This document shows, piece after piece, positions 40,232-50,188 of a DNA stretch of 64,000 nucleotides (position 1 is the first letter of the stretch; the number at the start of each line of letters is the position of its first letter). Both the position numbers and the translations under genes were made by a program. The stretch is from an uncultured Oscillospiraceae bacterium (GTDB lineage Bacteria > Bacillota > Clostridia > Oscillospirales > Acutalibacteraceae), in assembly GCA_900547095.1 (NCBI GenBank), contig URFG01000006.1, positions 7,789-71,788 of the forward strand, given 5' to 3'. The notes below the pieces were generated by a model that ran no database searches, had not been told where the DNA came from, and was given only the letters and a program-made list of their open reading frames with translations.

Positions 40232-42457
40232 ATGAATTCTTCCGGAATTTTAAATAAAATAAAAGGATTTTTTACAAGATCCGAAGACGGAAAGATAGGA
40301 GGATTTTATAAAATTCTCCGTGCTTTTTCAATGGATATTTATTCAACTAAAAAATCCAGGTTCACGGGAATTATAATATCGGCGGCACTTTTGCTTACTG
40401 TTATTCTTGACAATAATGCGTTTATTTCTCAGGAATTCAGAATGAAATGGGTGCTGCTTGCTTTTTGCTTGCTTTTCCCATTTGCAATAGGAGCTTTGAT
40501 AACCTTTAATTTCAAATTCAGAAATGAAAAAACTAATAAGGTTATGCACCTTGTGTTTTTATTTATTCTTCCAATTCTTACTATGACAATGACGGAATGC
40601 CTTAATAACGTTTTTGTTTATAATATGACCTATCTCGGGTTTTTGGGTAATTATATCCTTATTCTTATATTTTATTTTATTTTCTTTGCCCTTTCGGGCA
40701 GTATAAAAGTATCGATCTTAGTTGTAAACCCGATACTTTTCGGCCTTGCCGTTGCGCATTGCTATATAATGGATTTCAGAGGAACTCCGTTTATCCCTAT
40801 GGATTTTTTAAGCATTACCACTGCCGCAAATGTTGCAAACACCTATTCTTATAAGCTCACGCACTTGGTCTTAACAGGCTCGCTTTTATTCATTTTTATA
40901 ATGGTTATCGGAATTAAGATAAAAACTCCGAAATACAACCTTATAACAAAAATCGTTTCCCGAGTATTTTCGGGCTCGTTTGCCGCAGTTATTTTATGCC
41001 TTTTTTATTTTACATCTATTTTTGCAGACGCAGGTGTAAAACCTGACTTCTGGAATCAGACAAGAGGCTATAAAAACTACGGATTTACTTTTAACTTCTT
41101 TTGTAATACTAAATATCTGTTTATGTCAGCCCCTTCGGGTTATGATGCAAACAATGTTTCGGATTATGTAGAAAAAAATATTGATAAAAAAGAACCTGTT
41201 GAGGTAACCGAGAAAACTCCGAATATCATCTGCATTATGAACGAATCGCTTTCCGATCTTAGCGTTCTCGGAGATTTCACCACTAATATCGATTATATGC
41301 CGTTTATGCGAAGTCTTACGGAAAACACAGTCAAGGGCAATTTATTTGTACCCGTTGTCGGTGCCGGAACTTCAAACACCGAATTTGAATTTTTAAGCGG
41401 CCATTCAACGGCGTTTTTACCCTCAGGGAGCAACGCTTATATGCTCTATATAAATTCTCCGCTTGCAACCGTTGTTTCAACACTGGAGGGCCAGGGCTAC
41501 AACTCCGCCGCTTTCCACCCCTATTTTTCAAGCGGTTGGAACAGAGTAAACGTTTATAACAATATGGGATTTAACAGCTATAAATTCCTTGAAAATATAA
41601 TAGACATCTCAATTATGAACGATTATATGAGCAACGGCTCCGATCCTAACTACCTCCAGCAGCTTGTCGATCAGTATTATCCCGACAGAAAAAATATGTT
41701 CTTAAGACAGTATATCAGCGATTCTTACGATTATCAGGTTTTGATAAACGATTTTGAAAACCGCGACAGGAATATGCCATACTTTATGTTCAATGTCACA
41801 ATGCAAAATCACGGCGGATATACAACAAAATTCAATAATTTCAACGAAGAAGTCTATATAACCTCGGGAGATACCGAATATATAAAGGCAAACAGATATC
41901 TTTCACTCGTAAAAGCAAGCGACGACGCTTTTAAGGGACTCGTAGAGTATTTTAAAGGTGTAAACGAACCGACTGTTATCTGTATGTTCGGTGACCACCA
42001 GCCATCGATAGAAACTAAATTTATAGCGGATATTTTAGACGTGAAGGATCTTTCGGGACTCTCGCTTGAGCAGGAGCAAAAAAGGCATATCACACCCTTT
42101 ATTATCTGGGCAAATTATGATATTCCCGAAGAAAAAATCGATAAAATGAGCAGTAACTACCTTTCGACATACCTTTTAAAGGTCGCAGGAGTTAAGCTTA
42201 CAGAATATAATAAATACCTTTTAAATCTTTATAAGCAAATCCCCGTTATTGATACCGTGGGATATATCGATTCGGAAAATAATTATTATACCTGGCAGTC
42301 AAACACAAAGTATACAACTCTTTTAAATGAGTACGAAAAGATTCAGTATAATAATATTTTCGACTCGAGGAATAAAAACACGGATATTTTTTATCTCGAA
42401 GGCTATAAGGGCGACGAAGGAAAAGAATTCGCTAAGGAATCGGTGAAACAGCCCTGA
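40232..42457 (+). CDS. LTA synthase-family membrane sulfatase
   Basis: Membrane phosphoglycerol transferase-like enzyme of the LtaS family, which polymerises glycerol phosphate from phosphatidylglycerol into lipoteichoic acid or modifies other surface polymers. Several N-terminal helices (about residues 45-265) are followed by an extracellular sulfatase domain: NIICIMNESLSDL (metal Glu), GAGTSNTEFEFLSGH with the candidate catalytic Thr, HPYFSSGWNR and MFGDHQPSIE (metal Asp-His). 741 aa is longer than LtaS of Bacillus. ATG 40232 has AGAGG upstream and is preferred to ATG 40211. Product polymer unknown. Confidence 0.88.
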   Translation: MNSSGILNKIKGFFTRSEDGKIGGFYKILRAFSMDIYSTKKSRFTGIIISAALLLTVILDNNAFISQEFRMKWVLLAFCLLFPFAIGALITFNFKFRNEKTNKVMHLVFLFILPILTMTMTECLNNVFVYNMTYLGFLGNYILILIFYFIFFALSGSIKVSILVVNPILFGLAVAHCYIMDFRGTPFIPMDFLSITTAANVANTYSYKLTHLVLTGSLLFIFIMVIGIKIKTPKYNLITKIVSRVFSGSFAAVILCLFYFTSIFADAGVKPDFWNQTRGYKNYGFTFNFFCNTKYLFMSAPSGYDANNVSDYVEKNIDKKEPVEVTEKTPNIICIMNESLSDLSVLGDFTTNIDYMPFMRSLTENTVKGNLFVPVVGAGTSNTEFEFLSGHSTAFLPSGSNAYMLYINSPLATVVSTLEGQGYNSAAFHPYFSSGWNRVNVYNNMGFNSYKFLENIIDISIMNDYMSNGSDPNYLQQLVDQYYPDRKNMFLRQYISDSYDYQVLINDFENRDRNMPYFMFNVTMQNHGGYTTKFNNFNEEVYITSGDTEYIKANRYLSLVKASDDAFKGLVEYFKGVNEPTVICMFGDHQPSIETKFIADILDVKDLSGLSLEQEQKRHITPFIIWANYDIPEEKIDKMSSNYLSTYLLKVAGVKLTEYNKYLLNLYKQIPVIDTVGYIDSENNYYTWQSNTKYTTLLNEYEKIQYNNIFDSRNKNTDIFYLEGYKGDEGKEFAKESVKQP

Positions 42458-42939
42458 TGAGAAATACAACCCTTTGCTATATTAAAAAAAACGGAAAATA
42501 TCTTCTTATGCACCGCATAAAAAAAGAAAACGACCTAAACCGTGATAAATGGATAGGAATAGGCGGGAAATTTGAAGATAAAGAAAGCCCCGAGCAATGC
42601 AACAGGCGCGAGGTTTTCGAAGAAACGGGACTTACGCTTAACAGCGCCGAATATAAAGGAATTATAACCTTTGTTTCCGATATCTGGGAAACGGAATATA
42701 TGCACCTTTTCACAAGCTCCGATTTCAGCGGAACGGTTAAATCAGACTGCGACGAAGGAGTATTAGAATGGGTTAATGAAGATAAATTGCTTTCATTCCC
42801 CACCTGGAGCGGAGATAGAATATTTTTAGAAAAATTAGATAGCGATGAATTCTTTTCTTTAAGACTTGAATACCGCGGTGAAACTCTTATCAGTGCGATA
42901 TTTAATGATAAAGAAATTTTAACGGGAGAAGAAAAATGA
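42457..42939 (+). CDS. Nudix hydrolase (MutT/8-oxo-dGTP diphosphatase-like)
   Basis: 160-residue hydrolase of nucleoside diphosphate-linked substrates. The full Nudix box Gx5Ex7REVxEExGL is present starting at GKFEDKE and ending REVFEETGL, and the N-terminal pattern (TTLCYIKKNGKYLLMHRIKK) is like MutT/YtkD-type 8-oxo-dGTPases. It starts on the TGATG stop-start overlap with the LtaS-like gene, and its stop overlaps the next start, so it is translationally coupled. The substrate is not certain. Confidence 0.88.
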   Translation: MRNTTLCYIKKNGKYLLMHRIKKENDLNRDKWIGIGGKFEDKESPEQCNRREVFEETGLTLNSAEYKGIITFVSDIWETEYMHLFTSSDFSGTVKSDCDEGVLEWVNEDKLLSFPTWSGDRIFLEKLDSDEFFSLRLEYRGETLISAIFNDKEILTGEEK

Positions 42940-43511
42940 ATATCTGTGTTTACGGAGCGTCGTCTGATAAAATCGACGAAAGCTATTTAAAAAGCGGTGA
43001 AAGCTTCGGCAAAAAACTTGCAAAATCAGGTCACAGCCTTATTTTCGGAGGCGGAGCATGCGGAATGATGGGCGCCTTTGCAAGAGGATTTTATGAAGAA
43101 AAAGGCGAGATCTTAGGTATAGTCCCCGAGTTTTTGAATGTTGACGGAATTTTATTCGATCACTGCACAAAAATGCTTTATACTAAAACAATGCGCGAAA
43201 GAAAGCAGCTTCTTGAAAGCAATTCCGATGCTTTTATCGTGTCCCCCGGAGGAATAGGCACCTATGATGAATTTTTTGAAATTCTTACTTTAAAGCAGCT
43301 TTGCCGCCACGATAAGCCGATAGCAATATTTAATGTGAACGGTTATTTTGACAGCCTTTCATCAATGCTTAAAAGAGCTGTGGACGATAAATTTATGACG
43401 CAAAATAATACCTCTCTCTTTTTCCTTTCGGACAGCGAAGACGATATTATCGATTATTTTAATAATTACAGGCAAACAGATTTTAAACCCGAAAATTTCA
43501 AAGATATATAA
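42936..43511 (+). CDS. LOG-family protein (TIGR00730)
   Basis: Lysine-decarboxylase-like Rossmann-fold protein of the LOG family; characterised members hydrolyse cytokinin-type or other nucleoside 5'-monophosphates. GGGACGMMGAFARG and the catalytic PGGIGTYDEFFE are diagnostic. 191 aa is standard. It overlaps the Nudix gene by 4 nt. In bacteria the role is probably nucleotide housekeeping; together with the Nudix neighbour this suggests a small nucleotide-cleaning pair. Confidence 0.9.
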   Translation: MNICVYGASSDKIDESYLKSGESFGKKLAKSGHSLIFGGGACGMMGAFARGFYEEKGEILGIVPEFLNVDGILFDHCTKMLYTKTMRERKQLLESNSDAFIVSPGGIGTYDEFFEILTLKQLCRHDKPIAIFNVNGYFDSLSSMLKRAVDDKFMTQNNTSLFFLSDSEDDIIDYFNNYRQTDFKPENFKDI

Positions 43512-43512
43512 A

Positions 43513-43545
43513 AAATCCCGGCTTATTTAAGCCGGGATTTTAATT
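43513..43545. terminator. Bidirectional terminator between LOG gene and ftsZ
   Basis: AAATCCCGGCTTA (43513-43525) pairs with TAAGCCGGGATTT (43528-43540); A/T tracts on both sides serve both convergent genes. Confidence 0.9.
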
Positions 43546-43553
43546 TAAATGTA

Positions 43554-44615
43554 TTATTTCTGGAAGAACTTCATAACATCGTCATAAGACTCGTCATTAT
43601 CTTCCGTGTTCATATCGTTCATAAGATCGGCAAGGTCTTCCCTCTTATCAGCCTTTTTAGGCTCGCCGAGGCCTGTTGCAACAACAGTTACCCTGATAGT
43701 ATCTTCAAGGCTCTCATCAAGCTGTGCGCCCCAAATAATCGTTGCGTCCGGATGAGCCATATCGGAAATAATTGTGGAAGCAAGCTCGACCTCTTCAAGA
43801 CCGATATCATCAGAACCTGTTATGCTGATAATAATTCCTCTTGCGTTTTCCATAGAGGTTTCGATAAGCGGGCTTGTGATAGCCATTCTTGCCGCCTGCT
43901 CTGCCTTATCTCTGCCCGTAGCTTCTCCGACGCCCATATGAGCGCAGCCTGCATCCTGCATAATGGATTTAACATCGGCAAAGTCAAGGTTAACAAGAGC
44001 GGTAACATTAATAAGCTCGGAAATGCTCTGAACGCCGCGGCGCAAAACATCATCGGCAATATTAAACGCATTCTTGAAAGAAATTTTATCTTCGGAAACG
44101 AACTTAAGGCGCTCGTTCGGAATTACTATGATACTGTCGACCTGCTCGGTGAGGTTAGCAATTCCCTCTTCCGCCTGAGTCATACGCTTTTTGCCCTCAA
44201 AAGCGAAAGGCTTTGTAACAATTCCCACAGTGAGAATACCAAGCTCTTTAGCTATCTGAGCTACAACGGGAGCGGCGCCTGTGCCTGTGCCTCCGCCCAT
44301 TCCGGCAGTTATGAATATCATATCTGCGCTGCGGATAGCAGCGGCTATTTCATCTCTTGATTCTTCAGCGGCTGCGCGGCCGTTTTCAGGGTTACCGCCT
44401 GCGCCCATACCGGCAGTGGTGTTATTTCCTATCTGAATTTTCTGATCGGCGCGTGAGAGGAAAAGCGCGGCTTTATCAGTATTAACAGCGATAAATTCAA
44501 CGCCTTTTACGCCTGCGGCTACCATTCGGTTAACAGCGTTACCGCCGCCGCCGCCAACACCTACGACCTTTATTTGAACTACAGTTTCCATTTCTTCAGC
44601 AACATCAAATGGCAT
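43554..44615 (-). CDS. ftsZ: Cell division GTPase FtsZ
   Basis: Tubulin-like GTPase that forms the Z ring. The GTP-binding motif GGGTGTGAAPV, the early KVVGVGGGGGNAVNRM and the T7-loop NLDFADVKSIM are intact. After the globular core the linker is short and acidic, ending in YDDVMKFFQK, the expected membrane-tether-binding C-terminal peptide. 353 aa is on the short side. GGAGG precedes ATG 44615, and it has its own promoter. No ftsA is present; SepF, which commonly tethers FtsZ in Firmicutes, is not in the window either. Confidence 0.97.
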   Translation of the reverse strand: MPFDVAEEMETVVQIKVVGVGGGGGNAVNRMVAAGVKGVEFIAVNTDKAALFLSRADQKIQIGNNTTAGMGAGGNPENGRAAAEESRDEIAAAIRSADMIFITAGMGGGTGTGAAPVVAQIAKELGILTVGIVTKPFAFEGKKRMTQAEEGIANLTEQVDSIIVIPNERLKFVSEDKISFKNAFNIADDVLRRGVQSISELINVTALVNLDFADVKSIMQDAGCAHMGVGEATGRDKAEQAARMAITSPLIETSMENARGIIISITGSDDIGLEEVELASTIISDMAHPDATIIWGAQLDESLEDTIRVTVVATGLGEPKKADKREDLADLMNDMNTEDNDESYDDVMKFFQK

Positions 44616-44681
44616 TTAAAATTCCTCCGTATTTATGGTAATAATTTTTTATAACTTCTAAAAGACAACTATACATAAATT

Positions 44682-44710
44682 ATAATATCATATATATTTA
44701 TAAATTGCAA
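44682..44710 (-). promoter_or_regulatory. Possible ftsZ promoter
   Basis: Minus strand TTGCAA (44710-44705), 17 bp, TATTAT (44687-44682) in the 106-bp ftsQ-ftsZ gap. Confidence 0.5.
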
Positions 44711-44721
44711 CATTTTATTTT

Positions 44722-45492
44722 CTAACTCGAAACAAAACTTGTTTGTCTTCCGCTTTCATTCCAAATGCTGAGATTTATAGTGCCTTTTTTATCGCTTTCT
44801 ATGTTTTTTATCATTGCTCCGAGCTGAGCTATTTTATTTTCATAGTTGGTTTTTGAGCCTAAAATAACATCAAATCTGCCGTCTACGAAAAATTTAATCT
44901 CACTTGTATTTGTAACATCGATCTTATTAATTTTTATTTCATTTTTTTCAAGACTTGAGATAAGCGAATTTATAAGTTCTTTGGTTTCCTTGCTTTTAAA
45001 TTCCGCCGCCTGACCTACTTTGCATATTACATCGGGGCAAATTATTTCAAAAGTATTTTCAGGTAAAGCATAATCATATTCAAGCACGTTTCCTTTACGG
45101 CTGACTTTATAATACTTATTATCTATATGATAGCTTGCATAAGGCTTTGCGTCTTTCACCTTTAAAATTATTTTATCGGGGAAAGACCTTTTTAATGTTA
45201 TGCTGTCAATATAAGGCAGATCGTGATTTAAAGTTACAAGCAGATCTTCCTCGCTCACGGTAAAAAGATTTTTGCCCATAAGCTTACTGCTTTTTACTAT
45301 CGCGCTTTCAGTATAAAGTTTACTTCCCGAAGCGCGTACGGATTTTATCGGAAAAAGGAAAGTGAAGCTTGCGACAGATCCGAAAGCAAGCATAATAATG
45401 AGAAAAAAGACAAATATAAATCTTCTTCGCCGCCGCTTTTTTTTCTTTATAAGCTCCGCTCTTTTCTTTGCGGCCTCTTCCCTTTCGGTCAT
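44722..45492 (-). CDS. ftsQ: Cell division protein FtsQ/DivIB
   Basis: Bitopic divisome protein. A Lys/Arg-rich cytoplasmic tail (RRRRR near residue 20-25), one helix (about 24-48), then a POTRA domain (FPIKSVRASGSKLYTESAIV, the FtsQ-type start) and the beta domain (SFPDKIILKVKDAKPYASY, DGRFDVILGSKTNYENKI). 256 aa fits DivIB. It follows murA by 14 nt and precedes ftsZ. Confidence 0.9.
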   Translation of the reverse strand: MTEREEAAKKRAELIKKKKRRRRRFIFVFFLIIMLAFGSVASFTFLFPIKSVRASGSKLYTESAIVKSSKLMGKNLFTVSEEDLLVTLNHDLPYIDSITLKRSFPDKIILKVKDAKPYASYHIDNKYYKVSRKGNVLEYDYALPENTFEIICPDVICKVGQAAEFKSKETKELINSLISSLEKNEIKINKIDVTNTSEIKFFVDGRFDVILGSKTNYENKIAQLGAMIKNIESDKKGTINLSIWNESGRQTSFVSS

Positions 45493-45506
45493 ATTTTCAC
45501 TTCCTT

Positions 45507-46757
45507 TTATTTTTCATATATATCCGCGCCGAGCTTTTTAAGATCGTCTGTTATAGACTCATAACCGCGCTTTATAAAATGAATGTTTTTAACCTTTGTC
45601 TGACCCCATGCCGAAAGCCCCGCTGTAACCAGCGCCGCTCCGGCGCGAAGATCGGTTGCAAAGCAGGTAGCGCCCGAAAGAGATTTTACTCCTCTTATCA
45701 CGGCCACATTGCCCGAAACCTTTATATCGGCGCCGAGCCTTTTAAGCTCGTCAACATATTTAAATCTGTTGTCGAATATATTTTCCGTAAACACCGAAAC
45801 TCCGCGGGCAGTAGTCAGCATTGCGACTGCCAAGGGTCCCGCGTCTGTAGGAAACCCGGGATATACGAGAGTTTGCAAAGAATTTATATGCTTAACAGGT
45901 TTTTTTGTTAAAACAGTTATGTAATCGTTCCCCGATTTAACACCGCAGCCGCACTCTTTAAAAAAAGAAATTACGGAAAATAAATGCGAGGGATTGACTT
46001 TTTTGACAGTTACATTTCCGCAGGTGGCAGCGGCGGCAGCCATATATGTTGCCGCAACTATGCGGTCGGGAATAACTGTATGCTCGGCTCCGTGAAGTTC
46101 GGATACTCCGCGGATAACTATCTTATCAGTGCCCGCACCCGTGATATTTGCACCCGATTTAATCAGGAATTCGGCAAGATCCTTTATTTCAGGCTCATGA
46201 GCGGCATTGTGAAGCACCGTAACACCTTTAGCTTTGGAGGCGGCGAGCATAATATTTTCTGTTGCTCCGACGCTCGGAAAAGCAAGATATATCTCATTTC
46301 CCGTAAGCTCTTTGCTAAAACAATACAAATTACCGTGTTTTTCGCTTATATCAACGCCTAACTGCCTTAAAGCCGATAGGTGAAGATCTATAGGTCTGGG
46401 CCCTAATTCACAGCCTCCGGGACTGCTTATCACCGCGCTTGAATTTCTGCCGATTATCGAGCCTAAAAACACAAGCGACGAGCGCATTTCACGCATAAGC
46501 TCTTCGGGAACGCTGTCTTTGGTGATATCCGTCGCGTCTACAGTGACGGTATGCCCTTCAAAGGTGCAGCTGCAGCCTAAAGAATTTAAAATTTCGATAG
46601 CCGCATAAACATCAGATAACCTCGGGCAATTATGTATAACGCTTATTCCCTTTATAAGAACAGTTGCCGAGAGAATAGGTAAAACGCTGTTCTTTGCTCC
46701 CTGAATATCTATTTCTCCTATAAGCGGTTTTTTACCGTTTATAATAATTTCAGGCAT
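45507..46757 (-). CDS. murA: UDP-N-acetylglucosamine 1-carboxyvinyltransferase
   Basis: First committed step of peptidoglycan synthesis, transferring enolpyruvate from PEP to UDP-GlcNAc. The substrate loop GAKNSVLPIL and the active-site loop GGCELGPRPIDLHLSAL with the fosfomycin-target Cys are intact, as is YPGFPTDAGPLAVAML. 416 aa. Its place between murG and ftsQ is typical of Clostridia dcw clusters. Cys at the active site predicts fosfomycin sensitivity of this copy. Confidence 0.95.
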   Translation of the reverse strand: MPEIIINGKKPLIGEIDIQGAKNSVLPILSATVLIKGISVIHNCPRLSDVYAAIEILNSLGCSCTFEGHTVTVDATDITKDSVPEELMREMRSSLVFLGSIIGRNSSAVISSPGGCELGPRPIDLHLSALRQLGVDISEKHGNLYCFSKELTGNEIYLAFPSVGATENIMLAASKAKGVTVLHNAAHEPEIKDLAEFLIKSGANITGAGTDKIVIRGVSELHGAEHTVIPDRIVAATYMAAAAATCGNVTVKKVNPSHLFSVISFFKECGCGVKSGNDYITVLTKKPVKHINSLQTLVYPGFPTDAGPLAVAMLTTARGVSVFTENIFDNRFKYVDELKRLGADIKVSGNVAVIRGVKSLSGATCFATDLRAGAALVTAGLSAWGQTKVKNIHFIKRGYESITDDLKKLGADIYEK

Positions 46758-46845
46758 TTTTATCCCTCACAGTAAATTCATTTTCATTCTATACTATGAA
46801 AGATTAAAGCTTTTTGTCAGTTATTTTTTAAAATGCCGGAATTTT

Positions 46846-47967
46846 TCAGGAGTTTGTATATAATTTCATCAAAACTTCGTATATTCTTTCGTTTGCGTCG
46901 GTTATAGCAATTTTCCCTGCCGCTTCGGACATTTTTTGAAGCTTTGATTTATTTTCTATTATCTTTGAGATTTCGTCTATAAGCTTTTCGCCGCTAAGAT
47001 CCTTTTCTTCAATAACAATTGCGGCGCCCTTGTTTTTAAGAGTCATAGCATTGTGATACTGGTGATTTTCCGCAACATAAGGCGAAGGAATAAGAACAGA
47101 CGGTTTTTTGCACGCCTCTATCTCACTAAGCGTGATAGCGCCGGCTCTGCTTATAACAATATCCGCCGCCGCCATACAAACATCCATATCGGATATATAT
47201 TCCCTGATATCTATCTCTTCGGATAAAGTTATGTTATCGGCTCTGAGCCTATCGAGCATTTTGCCGTAACCCGCTTTACCTGTTGAATGAATGTGGTAAA
47301 ACTTATGTGTGCCGCTATGCCATTTAATAAGCTCTTCGACTGCCTCATTTAAAGGTCTTGCACCCAAAGATCCGCCGAAAGATAAAATAAGAGGTTTTTC
47401 CTCGGTAATACCGAGCTTTTCTCTTGCGGTTTTCCGGTCTATCTTTAAAAGTTCTTCTCTTACGGGATTTCCCGTTATAACAGGCTTTTTATTAAGCTTT
47501 AAATACTTTTCCGCCTCGGGCATTGCGAGCATAACCTCATTTACCCTATTAGAAAGCATTTTTGTGGTTATTCCCGGAAACGCATTCTGCTCGTGAATTG
47601 CAGTTTTAAATCCAAGCTTTGCCGCCTCTCTTAAAACGGGACCGCTCACAAAGCCGCCCGTGCCCATAACAATATCGGGATTAAGCTCTTTTAAAAGCTT
47701 TTTTGATTTAAGTGAAGAAGAAAAAACTTTTTTAACTGCGTCGATATTTCTGACTATATTTTTAGCGTTTAGCTTTCTTTGAAAACCTGCGACCTCTATC
47801 GGATAAAAATCATATCCTTTTTGCGGCACCAAAGTAGCCTCGAGCTTATCGGGAGTTCCGATATAGCTTATCTTAGCGTCGGGATGTTTTTCTTTAATAT
47901 AACCTGCAACTGCAAGCGCAGGATTTATATGGCCGGCTGTTCCGCCGCCTGCAAATAAAATATGCAT
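46846..47967 (-). CDS. murG: UDP-GlcNAc:lipid I GlcNAc transferase MurG
   Basis: Peripheral membrane GT28 glycosyltransferase making lipid II. The G-loop GGGTAGHINPALA, second G-loop LSFGGSLGARPLNEAV and the UDP-GlcNAc site ISRAGAITLSE are present. 373 aa. It follows ftsW by 12 nt. An 88-bp gap separates it from murA. Confidence 0.96.
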   Translation of the reverse strand: MHILFAGGGTAGHINPALAVAGYIKEKHPDAKISYIGTPDKLEATLVPQKGYDFYPIEVAGFQRKLNAKNIVRNIDAVKKVFSSSLKSKKLLKELNPDIVMGTGGFVSGPVLREAAKLGFKTAIHEQNAFPGITTKMLSNRVNEVMLAMPEAEKYLKLNKKPVITGNPVREELLKIDRKTAREKLGITEEKPLILSFGGSLGARPLNEAVEELIKWHSGTHKFYHIHSTGKAGYGKMLDRLRADNITLSEEIDIREYISDMDVCMAAADIVISRAGAITLSEIEACKKPSVLIPSPYVAENHQYHNAMTLKNKGAAIVIEEKDLSGEKLIDEISKIIENKSKLQKMSEAAGKIAITDANERIYEVLMKLYTNS

Positions 47968-47979
47968 AAAATTCCCCCA

Positions 47980-49125
47980 TCAGGCTTTTTCTATATTCGC
48001 ACTTCTCGATACGGAAAGCACTATCCCCATTTCCGCAAGAAGAATTACTAAAGACGAGCCGCCGTAACTGAAAAACGGAAGGCTTATTCCTGTGTTCGGT
48101 ATAGTATTGGTTACGACCCAGATATTAAGCATTGCCTGAAGTCCTACCTGAAAGGTAAGTCCGATAGCAAGCAAAGATCCGAATTTATCGGGAGAGCGCA
48201 TTGCGATTGTGAACCCTCTCCATACAAGCAAAGCAAACAAAAGAATAATAACAATAGCGCCTATAAGACCGAGTTCTTCACAGACTATTGAAAAAATAAA
48301 ATCGTTATGCGGTTCAGGCACCCAAAGATATTTTTGCCTTGACTGACCTATTCCTCTGCCTAAAAGACCGCCCGAACCGATAGCCAAAAGCGACTGAATT
48401 GTCTGGAAGCCTTTTCCTGAAGCGTCAAGCCAAGGATCGCGCCAATATTTAATTCGGTCCGAGCCGTAGCTTATAAGTTTAGTTGCAATCGCAAGGCCGA
48501 CAGCTCCAAGGCCTGCGGCGGCGCCCCCTATTATCCACCTTTTCTGCATTCCGCCGATAAAAAGCAATGTAACTCCTATTGCGAATACAAGAACCGTTGC
48601 GGAAATATGCGGCTCTAAAACTATCAGCACGCAGGTAAGACCTAAAATCGCACCCAAAAAAAGAATGAATTTAAAGCTTGTCATAAGCTTTTGATTTGCC
48701 GCGATAAGTGATGAAAAAAGCAAAATTATTGAAAATTTGGCGATCTCCGAGGGCTGAAAATTCAGCGGACCTACAACTATCCATCTTTTAACATCCATTC
48801 CCGAAACCATCGGGGGAATGGCTAAAAGCAAAATTAACAGTCCAGTTGAAACAAAGAAAACAGCCCATGCAAATTTTCGCCAAAAACGGTAATCTATCTT
48901 AGAAATAAAAAACATAAGCGCAAGTCCTCCCGCGGCGAATGCCGCCTGGCGGGAAATAAACTTGTAACTGTTTTTATAATACTCATAGCTATAGGCATAG
49001 CTTGCCGAAAAAAGCATAACAAGACCAATAGTGAGCAGTAAAAGTATAAAAGAAAGCATTGTGATATCAAGCTTTCCCTCAAGGAAGATACTTCTCTTTT
49101 TTTTCTTTATATTTGAACTGTCCAT
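47980..49125 (-). CDS. ftsW: SEDS peptidoglycan polymerase FtsW/SpoVE
   Basis: Polytopic SEDS protein that polymerises lipid II at the septum; in spore formers the dcw copy may be the sporulation SpoVE type. About ten helices; conserved GPLNFQPSEIAKFSIIL, GRGIGQSRQKYLWVPEPHND FIFSIV region and PNTGISLPFFSYGGSSL are visible. 381 aa. Which of the two roles it plays cannot be decided without knowing whether a second SEDS gene exists. Confidence 0.93.
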   Translation of the reverse strand: MDSSNIKKKKRSIFLEGKLDITMLSFILLLLTIGLVMLFSASYAYSYEYYKNSYKFISRQAAFAAGGLALMFFISKIDYRFWRKFAWAVFFVSTGLLILLLAIPPMVSGMDVKRWIVVGPLNFQPSEIAKFSIILLFSSLIAANQKLMTSFKFILFLGAILGLTCVLIVLEPHISATVLVFAIGVTLLFIGGMQKRWIIGGAAAGLGAVGLAIATKLISYGSDRIKYWRDPWLDASGKGFQTIQSLLAIGSGGLLGRGIGQSRQKYLWVPEPHNDFIFSIVCEELGLIGAIVIILLFALLVWRGFTIAMRSPDKFGSLLAIGLTFQVGLQAMLNIWVVTNTIPNTGISLPFFSYGGSSLVILLAEMGIVLSVSRSANIEKA

Positions 49126-49147
49126 AATATCTTCCTTTCTTTAAAAT

Positions 49148-50188
49148 TTATCTGTTTGCCGCAAGCAGCAGAATAAAGGCGCCGATACTTGCTAAAAGCG
49201 TAACAGCCGAGAAGATAAATACTATTTTTTCTTCTCTTACATTGCACATTTCAAAGTGATGATGAAGCGGTGCCATTTTGAAAATTCTCTTGCCTGTGAG
49301 TTTATAGGAAACGACCTGTAAAACTACCGAAAGAGCCTCGGCAAGATATATTATGCCAACCAAAATGAGAATTATAGGTCTGTCAAGCATAAATGACATA
49401 GCAACTACCATACCGCCTAAAAACATAGAGCCTGTATCACCCATAAATACTCTTGCCGGCTTTGCGTTCCAAAGATAAAATCCTGCGCAGGCACCTGCAA
49501 GAGCGGCGGCCGTAACATTGCCGTACCACCCGTGAGCGGCTCTCATAAATGCGGCGGAAGCCATCATAAAGAAGCAGGAAACTATCATAGTAACGCTTGT
49601 TGCAAGTCCGTCAAGACCGTCTGTTAAATTAACGGCATTAGTAAATCCGTAAACAAAGAAAAGAGCTATAGGCCAAAAAAGGAGTCCCGCGCCGGAGGAA
49701 ATATTGACAGCGCCCACAAAAGGTATGTAGGTGTATTCAATCTTTCCTACAAAGAAAAGCACTGCAAGGTAGCCCGCAGAAATAATTATCTGCAAAAAAG
49801 TTTTTTGACGGGCAGTAAGGCCGAGATTTCTCTTTTTAACGATTTTGATAAAATCATCTGCAAAGCCTACTGCGCCCATTAAAAACGCCATTATTATACC
49901 AGCATAGAATTTAACGTTATCTGCTTTAGGCGTGGTGCCCATAACAAGCGGCTTTTTAAACCCTGCCGACAGTGCGACGCACAGCGCTAAAGCCAAAAGA
50001 AAGCCTATTATTATCATTATTCCGCCCATTGTGGGGGTTCCCTCTTTTTTCTTGTGCCAGGTAGGTCCGTCCTCGCGGATACTCTGCCCGATATGAAGTC
50101 TTTTAAGATAAGGAATGATAAGATAGCCTAAAAGACTTGTTACCGCAAATGCGGCGAAAGCGGCGATAATTGCGAAATATTTTTCCAT
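49148..50188 (-). CDS. mraY: Phospho-N-acetylmuramoyl-pentapeptide-transferase
   Basis: Ten-helix membrane enzyme attaching phospho-MurNAc-pentapeptide to undecaprenyl phosphate (lipid I). The catalytic NLTDGLDGLA, FADDFIKI and MGDTGSMFLGG motifs and the HHHFE segment in the last cytoplasmic loop are intact. 346 aa. ATG 50188 overlaps the murE stop by 1 nt (TAATG). murF, usually between murE and mraY, is missing. Confidence 0.97.
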   Translation of the reverse strand: MEKYFAIIAAFAAFAVTSLLGYLIIPYLKRLHIGQSIREDGPTWHKKKEGTPTMGGIMIIIGFLLALALCVALSAGFKKPLVMGTTPKADNVKFYAGIIMAFLMGAVGFADDFIKIVKKRNLGLTARQKTFLQIIISAGYLAVLFFVGKIEYTYIPFVGAVNISSGAGLLFWPIALFFVYGFTNAVNLTDGLDGLATSVTMIVSCFFMMASAAFMRAAHGWYGNVTAAALAGACAGFYLWNAKPARVFMGDTGSMFLGGMVVAMSFMLDRPIILILVGIIYLAEALSVVLQVVSYKLTGKRIFKMAPLHHHFEMCNVREEKIVFIFSAVTLLASIGAFILLLAANR